64,000 nt of DNA from Arcuatula senhousia. Its lineage: Eukaryota; Mollusca; Bivalvia; Mytilida; Mytilidae. Position numbers and translations under genes: made by a program. The stretch spans positions 58,528,867-58,592,866 of the forward strand of contig OZ020303.1 in the NCBI GenBank assembly GCA_963971305.1. Direction: 5' to 3'. Under the pieces are notes generated by a model, which saw nothing but the letters and a program-made list of their open reading frames with translations, was not told the DNA's origin and searched no databases. Of the stretch, positions 1 to 12,195 are shown in pieces; within the stretch, counting starts at the first letter, position 1, and every line of letters begins with the position of its first letter.

Positions 1-33
1 AGCGCTAACCTTCATTGATTTTAGATAAAAAAA

Positions 34-77
34 ATATACAACAAAATTCCAGAGTGAGACAATAAATTTTGCTATGC
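34..77 (+). repeat. Short dispersed repeat, also at 49002-49039
   Basis: ATACAACAAAATTCCAG and ATAAATTTTGCTATGC both recur at 49013-49038 as ATACAACAAAGTTCCAG and ATAAATTTTGCTATGC. It is followed here by an inverted pair AGGCACTT / AAGTGCCT (82-116). Confidence 0.5.
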
Positions 78-160
78 ATTAAGGCACTTGAACGTTGATA
101 AAACGCTTAAGTGCCTGCTGGGCAGTGCCGGGTATTATCATGACTTTAAAAAGATAAATT

Positions 161-226
161 GCGATATTTGATTTTAGGAATTGAGATAAGATAACTCAAT
201 TTTAACCTAAAAAACGTAAATATCGC
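161..226. repeat. Imperfect 66-bp palindrome
   Basis: GCGATATTT pairs with AAATATCGC, TTTTAGG with CCTAAAA and AATTGAG with CTCAATT around a small loop. The following 200 bp repeat the word GCGATAAATTATCGTGAC in variant forms on both strands. Confidence 0.6.
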
Positions 227-3200
227 GATAATTTTTCGCAATAACCCTGTTATGTTAATGATTGATATCGGCATCGACAGGCCAAAAGTTGCGATAAAAA
301 TAATATTTTATCATGACAAACGTCAAGATTATCTCGACGATTTGCGATAAATTATCGTGACTACAAGAGGTAAAATTCGTATTATGTCGACAAAATGACC
401 AAATTATCACGACTTTTCGCAAAAAATTATCGCAACATATTTTTTTCGCGATGACAGAAATAGACTTCCATAGACTCTCATTCTGATGCGAGATCGCGTT
501 GCTTGTGTACTTGAAAGAATTTGTTTGTGTTGTTGTAATTTCAATTCTCTGTAATACGTACATATCTAAGTATTTTGTTTTCTTTTTCCAGGGTGCAGCT
601 ACATGTGGTAAAAATGGATAGAATAGAAAACCCAAGCAGGTGTTCTTATTAATTAAAACTAAGCCTATATTTCATATCTTAAACCTCTGCAAATACAGAC
701 CATCCCCATTGCAAGCCCCTGTTATGATTTATTGCGTTTTGCATATTTTGCTGAAGGAGTGCGTTATCTTTTATTGGTGATAATGGTTAACCATTGATGT
801 TGCACTCTTAAGTTTTTTAGAATATTGATTTGCATGGCTATGAACGAACATGCATCATAATTTACCATTTTTAATATTTCTCTGTAAATAATATAACTGC
901 TTTTCTACAGAATGGTAAATTATGAGTCTCAAAATGAGTTATAGATTTATCATCATTTTGAAAATAATAGGTACTAGTATATTATAGGTTCCTTTCTTAC
1001 GTTATACACATATATAACACAGAAAAAAACATCGCTTGGCATCTTAGCTTAGCTATCGCAATATGACTATGGTCACTTTGATGTTTTGTTTGTGGAGAAG
1101 TTGTTAAACGACCCTCGACAATGTTTGCGAGGATGGTCTCAAGGAACGATGCTTGTCCCTTGGAAGAGACAAAAGAAGTTTATCCTGTGTATCGGGAGAG
1201 CAAAACCCCATTCACGTAAAAAAAAAAACTTTTTTTAAAGTTCGGTCAGAGTAAGAGAGGATAAATCTTGTTTCCCAATTCGGGATTAATAAGAAAGTTA
1301 AAACTAATATGACATTTTCCCATATTTTATTTCCATCTTTGTGCAGTTTTTGGCAACAATCTCTTTTCCGATCCATTTTTGTACATGATTATGATAACAC
1401 TAATTACCTTTGCATCTTTCAGCATTCGCAACGGTTCTTATAAAATAGGCAAAGCTTTTACCCATTACTATGATGTATCTTTCAGCATGCATTCTCTATT
1501 CTTCTGCATTGTCTTTTAACACAGCTTAATGATAGATGGTAATGAAATGTGAAATAAGTGTACGCGACACAACCTACATATAGTAACGGCAATTTAAAAA
1601 TCAACAATGGAAAACAGCCTGCAGTTTTCAACGTTAGCAGTGGTCGCTTTGCAATTGGCCCAAAGCTTCTATCATAATTTGGAGAAAAAAATACCGACCG
1701 ATGTAAACAGGCTTAGTTTTTATACGACTTTTGTTGCTCGGAAGCTTTGTTCAAACATCGGTGGCATGTCTAAATGCATGATAAATTATCTTTATTTCTT
1801 TTTTTGTAAATGGTTGCTATATTGCATAAATAGTAAGTCTCAGCATCACTGTCGCCTACAACATACACAGCTTTACAAGTTAATACATGGCACCATATTG
1901 TTTTTACATACCATCTCTCTCAAAGGATATCGTATATTTGACAAAGGCTTTTAACATTTTTGTTTACATATTGGTAAACTCTACCTTTGGGACATAATGT
2001 TACATGTTTGCTATGGAGTTTCCATGTTTATGTCTGTTCCATAACTCAAAAATGCATAGAACCAAGCCAGGAAGCATGTAGCAAATTATATTATTATATC
2101 TATCCTGGGAAGTCATCTTAATGGTTTTCTTCGTGGAGTAGAAATGGTAGAACTAAGACATGAAAGCATTTAGCCTGCTTCATAACTTCCCTAAAATTGT
2201 GTCCGCAATCTATAAGAAGTAAGAACTTAGGAAATCATTTAATAATCTTAGGTTTTTGCCTGTTTTTGTCGGCATTAGAAAAATGCCGAAGAATGATAAT
2301 GCTTTTTTCAACTTTAGTCTTTTTTGTTTTTAGCTTGATTACATTGGGAAATTGCATTGATAGATTCTGAAGCAAACTAGTAGCTTTCGAAAGATTAAAA
2401 TGTACGTTCCCATAGGACATGTAGGACGAAGAGGAATTCATTTATTGCAAATAGGTAAGCATCGTCTTTTAAATTCTTCTTTTTGATCAATAAGTTTGCA
2501 GATCAAAACCTTTGGACAGAATTTAACAACGAAAAAGGGTTTGATATCGGTACTTTGGTCATAAATCAACGTGATTGAATTTCACAAGATCTGATACAAA
2601 ATTAATTGCTATCAAAGACCCTTTTTCATTGAAACGACCGTCGATTAAAACACATAAATCGTTCTTGTTCAAACATTTGATATTTGAGAAGTGACTAAAG
2701 AGGAATTTTCAGCTGTGTGTGTGTTTAAGATAAAAAAGTATTTGTCCACTTGTCACAGACACGGCCTTTTTCAATTTTCTGTTTGTCTTTGCTCTTGGAT
2801 TTTTCCCTCTGTATATATGAGGGTGAATGACCTTTGGAAGATTGCGAGTCTTTTTTTTTTCTTTTTGATTTTAAAAGGAAGTTGTCAATTTATATCAATC
2901 TAGTACTTTTTTCCAATTTTCATACACAAACTGCGAAGGCTTAATTTCTTTGCGTACTCATAAGTCAAGGGACCATATATTGGTCCATCTAATATCTTTC
3001 TTAAACAAATGCAACTTTCTCAGTAAACAGTTTTTATCTGAAATAGAGGTTCCGTTGAAAGATGCGTGTATGGCAATTGCAAATTAAACATCGGCATGCA
3101 ATTGATTTTTTGACAAAAAATAATGTGACACTGTGAATCATTCGCTTTCTCCAGCGGCTCACTTTAATTTTCTCTTTTCTTCATTTGATGTGTTCAAGTG

Positions 3201-5334
3201 TTGGAATAAATTATGCGCTTTGGGAAATAATTTCTGCGACACAAATGCTGAAGAGTCTCCTTTTATGGTATAAACGTGTGCTTTGTAATATTGAATTTGC
3301 AAAAAGTTACCAAGACGAAAAAGCGCCTGCAAAAACTGTAAGTACCCTTTTGCAATGACCGTATACAAATATATTATTAAAAAGATTAGATTAAATTTTT
3401 GATGCCATTGTTTCTCGTTGATGTGTAAGCTATCCACCGTTAACAGTAAATATCATTAGTTACAAAACTCATACTTATTTGAGGCCGCATAGTCTAGAAT
3501 GATGATCATGTATGTTGTGCATAGGAAAGGTCTTGAACATACACACTTAAAGTACAGAATACTTAAGATACTCTAGTAGGCTTCTACAGGGAGACAAAGT
3601 TCATTTTTCTTATCATCATAACACTCATGAAAACTAGTTTTAAGATGATTTTCGAAATTAAACACTTTGTGAGATTTACGTCGAGTGATGGATGCCGTGG
3701 CTTTGTTAGCACTGGCTTTTGCAAGTGTTGCCATCCACTAATGATTGCTTGAACTTTTGTCTATTTCATTAACTGAAGTATCTGTTGTGTTTTTTTAATG
3801 GTAAGAACCATCGAGGACTATCTTAAGATTTATTTGAATGACTTTGTTTTTAAAATACTATAAATATGATTTGTATCAACTAATCATAAAATGCAATCCT
3901 TTACAGACATTTCCTGCTCAGGATACAGGAAATTGCTCTTTAAATTATTCTTTGAATGGTCGTTGTTGCTCTATGTGCACAGAATGTTTGCTTAATGTCA
4001 GAAAATGTCACTTGTAATTTGATATATTAGATATTGCTGTCCTCCGTGACTTGAGTTTGATTACATTAAGGCTTACCACTTGTCGTTTCATTAAGCTCTT
4101 TAATTTTCGTCCAAACCCTAAAATATTCTTCATTATAGAAACGGACAAGATGAAATGGAGAAATAAATCCCTTATGTCAAACGAAATCGATATTTGTGTT
4201 CGGAATTTTGCTACGTTAGCCGAAGAAATGTTGACATTAGTTTGGTTTATTTTGATTGGACGTTCCATTAATGGAGACGATTAGCCACCTGCAGGACAAG
4301 ACAATGGCGGGATTAACCGCATGGTCAGTGAGATGGTATTAACATCTGTCATTGACCAGTAAACGGATTGGTAAATACAGACATTATCAAGAAATTAAAC
4401 GGTTTTATTGACCGTTATTGTCTGTCGACATCTTCGTCGCCCGGACTTGGCCTTGAATGGTAAATGCAGCTTTAGACGCCGCTGACCAACCGGGAACTCA
4501 CTGCTATACTTTTCCGAAACACCTGATTCTTTCACTTTACTGTAGTCGTTAAGATGTTTTGCATTCCTCGATTTGTTTAATTGTCTTACCACGATTGTTT
4601 TGAATATTCCGGCAACATTATTGCTGATTTCCACATCCTTCCTGTCATTGAAGTTCATACTATCACGTCTTTAATGCATACAACAAGATCTTTCTACGTT
4701 CTTCTGATTTTGTGGACTATGTGAGAACGTACTAGTAGTAGGAACGGTTACAGAGATGTCAGAGCGACAGAGCATACTATTTGAGTTTCCTTTAGCGCTA
4801 TGCATAATAATTCTGGACAAGGAAGCATTTTTCTGCTATAAGTCATATGATAGGTTTGTTTCCAACTTGTTTTGTTGTAACCACTATATACAAATTACAC
4901 GATCAAAAGGTTTAATGTATGTATATACATTATATTATTAAATGTCATTTGAATTAAATTGACTTCATCGTTGCTGTGGGAAAATATATCATATAGCCCT
5001 GCATATATTGCTGGCGTCCTCATACTTTGGGAAGATGAACGGTATGTGTTACATATAAAATGCTGGAAAAGTAGAAAAAGCAGGATACTTCTATAAAAAC
5101 CATTCTGTTTATCAACGGTTTTATCAAATATCGATCATGACTTATGTCTATTTATTGTTGTGTTTGTCTATGATTGCACTTTTCGTTCGCCAGCTTGATC
5201 CTAAATACATGCCTATGTTGCATTGGACTGTCTTTGGCAATTATCTTGTTTTTTTTATCTATTGCTTTGTGGCGGTCTGTGATATTTTGGTCTGTATCTG
5301 TAATTGCTTTCATCTTTGTTTTTTTTTTTGTCTT
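227..5334. other. No gene seen
   Basis: AT-rich DNA with short, unconvincing reading frames. Apart from the small repeat at 1546 nothing is recognised. Confidence 0.5.
1546..1633 (+). repeat. Dispersed repeat, 'AAGTGTACGCGACACAAC' family
   Basis: TGTGAAATAAGTGTACGCGA, CACAACCTACATA, AACGGCAATTTAAAAA and GGAAAACAGCCTGCAG match 39661-39748 closely and 37902-37960 weakly. Confidence 0.6.
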
Positions 5335-5935
5335 GTCATTGTTTTATTAGGTTGTTCTACTTTGGTGTTTGTCTTGTTATTGTTAGTTGTACTGGGTTGT
5401 GTGCTGTGTGCTGCTTTGGTGTCCGTCTTATTAGGTTTTGCTACCTTGATGTCCGTCTTATTGGGTTGTACTGCTTTTGTGTCCGTATAATTGGCTTGCG
5501 CTGCTTTGCTGTCCGTCTTATTGGGTTGTGCTGCTTTGATGCCTGTCATACTGGGTTGTGCTGAATTGGTGTCCGTCTTGTTTTTGTTGTATTGGGTGGT
5601 TCTGCTTTGGTGTCTCTCTTACTGGGTTGTACTGCTTTTGTGTCCGTCTTATTGGCTTGCGCTGCTTTGATGCCTGTCATACTGGGTTGTGCTGTTATGG
5701 TGTCCGTCTTGTTTTTGTTGTATTGGGTGGTGCTGCTTTGCTGTCCGTCTTATTGGGTTGTGCTGCTTTGATGCCTGTCATACTGGGTTGTGCTGTTATG
5801 GTGTCCGTCTTGTTTTTGTTGTATTGGGTGGTGCTGCTTTGGTGTCTCTCTTACTGGGTTTCACTGCTTTTGTGTCTGTCTTATTGACTTGCGCTGCTTT
5901 GCTGTCCGTCTAAATGTGTTGTGCTGCTTTTCTGT
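5335..5935 (+). repeat. GC-skewed minisatellite, 30-bp unit with a 101-bp higher-order unit
   Basis: GTCCGTCTTA recurs at exact 30-bp steps (5421, 5451, 5481 variant, 5511), with unit GTCCGTCTTATTGGGTTGTG plus CTGCTTTG-T. A larger block (TGCCTGTCATACTGGGTTGT) recurs 101 bp apart at 5671 and 5772. The - strand over 5549-5310 is open and reads as 10-residue repeats like KAAQPNKTDT, but the frame is lost beyond about 5549, so coding is doubtful. Confidence 0.85.
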
Positions 5936-8224
5936 CCGTCAACTGTCTTAATTGTGCTAATATGGTGTCTGTCTTGTTACTTTTGTATTGGATTTATGTT
6001 ACTTTTGTTGCCTATTTTGTTATAGTTTATTGTGTTGTGTTTTTTTTTTTTTGTCTTCTATTTTCTGCATTGGTTTCAGTGTTGCGACTTTCATTGTTTT
6101 ATGTCTGTTTTGGGTATTTATCGTGCGGTTGTATTCTTTTATTTTGTTTAAGTTTTTTTCTTGCTATGACTAGTTTCTGTGAACTCTGGCAAACTTGTTA
6201 GTCTCTACATTGTTTAGTTTGGCTTTATTTTTTTTTTTTTTTTTAGATTTGAACATGATTTTATCTCTAGAAAGGAATTTATTTTCAGAGGAACAGTAAA
6301 CTATACCTTAATCCCATAAGGTCTGGATATACATTCAAAGTTTATATGTTTATCAAACTTTATCATGAACTAATATTAAAGATTTGTTCGTTAAAACAGC
6401 TTAAGGTCTCTCTTTATAAGGTAAATGTCTTAAGTCACCAGTTTTTACTTTCATGTTAGTGAGAAAGTCAACTTATAGGAATTTTAATCTCATTATTTGA
6501 ACCAAATAAGTATATCATGACCCAGGGGTTGTTTGATTTTAATCCTGGGAATTGGCTTGTAAACAATCGACGAACTTCTCCAAGGTCACACAAAACTCTT
6601 AATATGTTAATTCCCCTTTCCTGGTACCACCTAACGCAATGGAATTAAACCAAATATTGAAAATGGTGTTGAAATTAATGTGAATATTTTAAAAAGAAGC
6701 CGAGGAAACCACACTTAAAACCTTATAAGGAAAGAAAACGGGCTATCGTCGACGGGATGTAAGCTCGACTCTTGTTCCAAAGTTTAAGAAACTTAATTTG
6801 TCAGTACACGATACCCCAATAACCAACATTACAGGGCATGCGCTTGTGAATGGTCAAATATTGCTCTCTAAACATTACACAAGCGCTTTTGAATACAGCA
6901 TGGCCATTCGTTCAATCATTTTTGTTTTCACTTCACCTTAACGTATTGTATGTTTATTTTATCACAATTGCTCCTATATCATGTGAATGGATTGGGAGTA
7001 TAAAATAGCTAACTAACCAGTAAGATTCTAAAGGGGATTTCTGTGCTGCGTACTTTTAATCCACGACTAAGCATCTCAATGATGTCTAGAATGGTGGATC
7101 AAGAAAGTGTTCATCATTCAAAGATTCATTAAGATGCAGAGACATAAATGTTATTACATCACGAAAACTTTGAACGATCTTTGGAAAATCTTTTCAATGA
7201 AATTCTAACCACGTATTGTGGGAAAGTTAGAAACTACTCATTTGCATAAACACATCAATCAAATAATTTCATATAATCGACACTGTATTAGAAACCAGTC
7301 AACTGTATTTTTCTAAGGCTTTTTATCCATTCATATTGTACTTTTATCGTTCAAATCTCGTTCGAACTTTGGGAAAGTTCCTTGACCAAGACCTAGATAT
7401 ACCAAAGATCGCATTGATCAGACTAACACAATATAAAATATGAATATAATGGGTAAATGACGTGGTTCCATTCTTTCCTTTATAATGTGAATGATCTTTT
7501 CAACCGTATTTGACTTTTTTACACCTGAATAAGCCCTGCATTACAAAACTATTCAATTTAAATTTGTGTTAACAGAATCGATTTGTATATTTTTGAAAAA
7601 GGTTTTAAGTGCCTTTTTAAGAGTTTATAGACTTGAACTAAACTTGGGTGATAGATATAAGATATTGACTGAAAGTTCGTGACTTTAATCTTTAATATAT
7701 ATTTTTTGTTTGAGTGGATAATTCGTTTAAGTTGAGAGAGGGGTTAAAAAGGCATTTATATCATTTTTGAGGACCTAGCTTGCATGAAATCAAGGTAAAT
7801 ATATTTTTTGTATATCGTCTTTAGCATGGCGTCGTTCAAGGGTCACTTCTGTTTCTCATACACTTAAAACTATTTTAATTAAAATTCCCTACCTTATTAA
7901 AAAATCAATGATCAAAGTACTTTGTCATTTTCCGTAATACTTTAAAGGATTCAAATCATAGATGTTGAATAGTATTTTTAACACAATCTTAGATATTTTC
8001 TGTTATGAAACAGAACTAGACAAGACGTATCCTTACCGTAAATGCCAGAGTCCTCGGTGATATTTTTTATATTACATAGGTCAGAACGAAAAAAAAGATA
8101 AGTTAAAATGAAAGAAGCGGGTTTTGCAAAAAACTATAAAAATTCTCATGTCAATGATAATGGCTCCCCTTTACTTAAAGAAATCACTCATGTAAGGTAA
8201 ACTTTGCATTAGTTTCCAAACTGA

Positions 8225-8400
8225 GCTCACTCTTGTTACGACTCGAGTTTGCATTGTTGATTTCCGATCGGTTGATTTTGTGTTTTGTGCTTCTTCGTGC
8301 TGTTATTGTTTGTGTTTACCGGTTTTATCGTTGCCCTTTAGGACTTTTGACACTCGAATGTCCCATTGGTGCCTTTTTGCTTCTTTATAACGTAAGCGTA
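8225..8400 (+). repeat. Dispersed repeat, 'GLLTLECPIGA' family, copy 1
   Basis: The open frame here carries RLEFALLIS, LILCFV, LRAV and GLLTLECPIGAFLLLY. The - strand of 57560-57722 encodes the same peptide with few changes. It is probably a decayed piece of a mobile element rather than a host gene, because copies at 9470 and 63395 keep the nucleotide pattern but not the frame. Confidence 0.6.
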
Positions 8401-9469
8401 GCTTTGCCCTTTACACACAACTGCTCTGGCTTGTTGTATAACACTGTTATCTGTGCATGCATTTTTTTATGTTTATATGTTATAGAATTGTCTCAATATT
8501 GAACATTACCATAACGAGCAATGCAAGTTCTTGCTTGATATTAAGGTCACAGCTCTAAAGCACAAATTGACGCTAGATTTGAAATGTATGAAACTGCAAT
8601 TGTTGTTGCCCATGAACTTTCATTGACTTTAAGTAATAATTATATGTTTTTGGTCCTTATAATCCATACTTCTGCTTGTTGTTCAGACCCCAAACAATGG
8701 CCGCTTGTGTTACCCATAAACACACCTTTATTTACTTTTTGGCCTTAAAACATATCCAGATAAAAAGACTTTGTAAAATTCTTTAAAGAAAGGATCGATC
8801 ACCGTATTTATGTCAGGGTGTGCAAATATTAAAAAAACGATCCAGTTTTCAGACTTCGATTTAAAAATAATTTTCACAACCTACGCTGCATTAAAAACCT
8901 AACCATAAAAAGATATTATGACACATAAAATATTCATAAAGAGTAGGATATTGTTTTGCTTGACACTTCTGAGAAGACTTATTTAGAAGCATTCTCCCAC
9001 ATCACAGTTAATATTACATAAGTTGATTTGACAAGGGAAGTTTTAATGTGTTATCATTTTTTTGCCTTATTTCAATGCACAAAATACATGCAAGTAATTC
9101 AATTGAAATCAGTCTTTTTAAAGTTTTTGTATACACTAAGTGACATGCATGAAGTAAGGCGTATCGGTGCATAGTGTGTCTGGTGTTGTTATATATGTTC
9201 CTTTTTTATTCTGTAATCAGCATATCACACTGCGGTATAGAGAGTCTCACATTTTGTCCGTTTTGTACTGCTGCTATCTCCTCGAGGTTATTTCAATATG
9301 TCTGTTTTAGTGTTGTGGGTGTTTTAAAACACAACATTGAGGACTTTTAACTTTAAACAACGTGCGTTTTCTGACCTACGAATTGTATAATAATAAATAG
9401 CACATCTAAAATCTGTATGCATTTGAGAACGTTTTCTCCCGGTGAATAATGATACTAACAATTCGTTTA

Positions 9470-9640
9470 CCAATCCGGGGCGTATTAGTTCTCTCATCTT
9501 CCAATGTGCCTTGTTCGTGTTGCTAATAACAGTTCAGTTCTTTTATGTATGTTTTTTATGTGTGACTGTCTTTTGGTTGATTATGATTTTGTCTTTGTTT
9601 CGCCTTGCGACATTCAAATTCTTGGTACTTTAGCAGAGAC
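9470..9640 (+). repeat. 'GLLTLECPIGA' family, diverged copy 2
   Basis: TTGGTTGATTATGATTTTGT, CTTTGTTTCGCCTTGCGACA and TTCAAATTCTT follow the order of copy 1 at lower similarity. Confidence 0.35.
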
Positions 9641-12047
9641 CGGATTTGAATGACAATTAAGTTCATTCGGAATGCATTTGCAAACCTAATTCTCAGACCT
9701 AGATTGCAATATATGCACTTCCTTCATGTCTTTTCAATTGCTAAATTTGTATCATTATCAAGAAAAAGAAATTGCTATATATCACTGCTTGTTTCGTCTG
9801 CTTAATCACCAGTTACCGGATATGGAAGCACGGTGTTACAATTTACTGGGAAGATATTGCCAAACAGATTTTCATTCACGTGGAAGAATTAGGCGATAAA
9901 CCATGGTTTTGGGTATAATTTAAGCCTGAGAACATAAAAGAAGTGAATGAAAGGAGAAAATCGTTTATGCATACTCGTGTAAACCTTTAAAGAAACATTA
10001 TGCAATGTTTTTAATCGAATGATTTGCTCTGTGCGAACTTTGTATTTGCAAAATTGACAGTTAAAATTTGTAAAAAAGCTTAAAATCTCATTGAAAATTA
10101 CATTACCATATTTGATACTTATTTGGAAGGCCAGCTGATTTGATTTTTCGATCTTTTTCATCTTCTATGCTTTTCACTTTGTGGAAGATTATGTCATATT
10201 CACTTGAAAATGGTTTTAAACAAAAGCATAACTTTGACGTTCATGTGTTACTGTCACAGAGGCTTGCATGTTTCTATTCAGCATATTAAAAATCTCTTGG
10301 CGAAGCTAAAGTTGCTTCATTAAGACACATTATCGATTAGAATGTTCCAAGGGAAAACATTTCCTGCTCTTATAACCTTGCTCTTAAAGCTACTAATTAC
10401 TAAATACTTCTTACGTGCTCTCTGCATGCAACGTCAGCTGGCTTCTGAGGATTTATGCTTAAAAGTCTCCAGCAGATTTAGATCTTGTACACTTGTGACA
10501 GAACAACCTGCTCTTATAATTGATTACTGTCCCCGTGTCATCTGAGATAGACTTTGTGTATAGAATTTATCTGCAAAACGAGACTTACTATTACTGGCAC
10601 GTCAAATGGAATTGATAGACTCATCTTTTCATCTATAAGTAGATCAACTCAACCCCCCTATGATATATCGGATTGGTTTAAGCTTCTATCTAAGCAGTAT
10701 AGGCTGGTAGATGAACTTTTAGCTTTTGAATTAAGTCTGGTAATCGATGACACTAAATATTTGTATATGTATTGAAAAAAAAACTATATACAGTGTCAGA
10801 ACATTAAAAAAAACTATTATTTAAAAAGAGCGACATTAAATGTTTGACTATGGAAAATCATCAATAAGAGTTCCTCTATATAAAAGTGTAAGTGCGTGCT
10901 TTTAAGCTTATTCCTTATATTTTGTTCGGTTCAAGGCAAGGTAACGTGCAAAAGTGCAAACAAACTGATGACAATTAAGCAAAAGAAACCTCAATTTTTG
11001 ACATTTCTTTCAACAAATTATAGAAAAACAACAGATGGTTAAGGTTTTGTTTACAATTTTTCCAAGGTTGCAATTTTAACGAGAATTCAGTAATTTAGTA
11101 AATTCAGTGATTCAGTAAATTAAGGATAGACGCATGAAGGCTGTGGAAATTGCAATTCCGGTTCATCTATTTATTATACTCTTATCTCTCTCTTCCCTTT
11201 GCACACATAGCTGCTTCAAACGTATTGCATCTTGCTAGAACAACCTTATCCAGACGGGTGCTCTTCGTTTTGCCCTTAATTAGTAAATATTGAAAATTGT
11301 GTGCTGAATAATTAGATTGTCTGGCTTCTGAAGATATTTTTTCTCCATGCAATCTCCGACTAAAGATGTTCTTATCGATTTGCTTAAGCCAACATCCTAT
11401 CGCTCGTAATTGGGTGAGTTGGGAATAATCCTGAAATAGAATTGTCGTCTTAATTTGGTTTGGTATTAAGATGCCTGACAAAGAAGTCTGGATAACATCG
11501 CGAAGAAGAAATCAAAGTTGATGGATAGTCACGGATTGATAATCCTTTGGCCATTTTTTGATGAGCTTGCATCTAAGATTTTTTTAACAGATTACTGAAT
11601 AGTGCTGCGGCTGTGAAGATCAAAAGATGTAGAAATGTTTTCAGCGTATAGTTTATTGTACTTTAGAGACACAAATTATTTTTGTCACATGACAAGTAAC
11701 AATGAATGCATTGTGTGTAAATTCTCATGAGAAATTTGTATTTTGTGGATAATTTCTAATTGGAATAGCTAAGAGTAACTGTTTAGAACTTGATGCTATC
11801 TTTTTATACTCATGCATCAGTAAGTGCTTTAGTGTTGTAAGCTTTTTGTTTTTGTAAATTAACTCTTTTTTTCTACAAATTAAGCAGCAACTTGAATTTT
11901 CTTTTAGTTATTTAGTTTGTGTTTTGTTTTTCTTATAAATACATTTAGTTTTTAATTTGGGTCTCAAGTTTTTGTAGCAAGCATTTTGTGTTCTAATGCA
12001 GCTGTATCATATTCTAATATGCAGGTCTATATATTGGTTTGAGAACA

Positions 12048-12195
12048 GTGGATAATCCAGAATTTTTAGAAGGGAGGTCGCTTGTTGTATGCTGAAGACG
12101 ATCGAAGTTTCCATATCAATTTTGTCGAATATCTACACGAAAAATACATTTCAAGGTCTTCAGCCCCCGGAGTCCCCCCTTTTCTGGATCCCCAC
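12048..12195. repeat. 148-bp inverted-repeat element
   Basis: GTGGATAATCCAGAATTTTT then AGAAGGGAGG pairs imperfectly with CCCCCCTTTTCTGGATCCCC then AC. Similar in build to 24355-24503, but the termini differ. Confidence 0.45.

Larger units (their letters stand above)
5936..12047. other. No gene seen
   Basis: Poly-T runs near 6040 and 6230 follow the minisatellite. Apart from the repeat fragments at 8225 and 9470, nothing with coding or RNA signals was found. Confidence 0.5.

Noticed and set aside
1607..1954. 115-residue + strand frame
   Set aside because: Its start lies inside a dispersed repeat shared with 39661-39748, and the peptide has no recognisable feature.
5137..6201. Long Cys/Leu/Val-rich + strand frames across the minisatellite
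   Set aside because: They come from the T/G-rich tandem repeat, overlap in two frames and have no recognisable domain.
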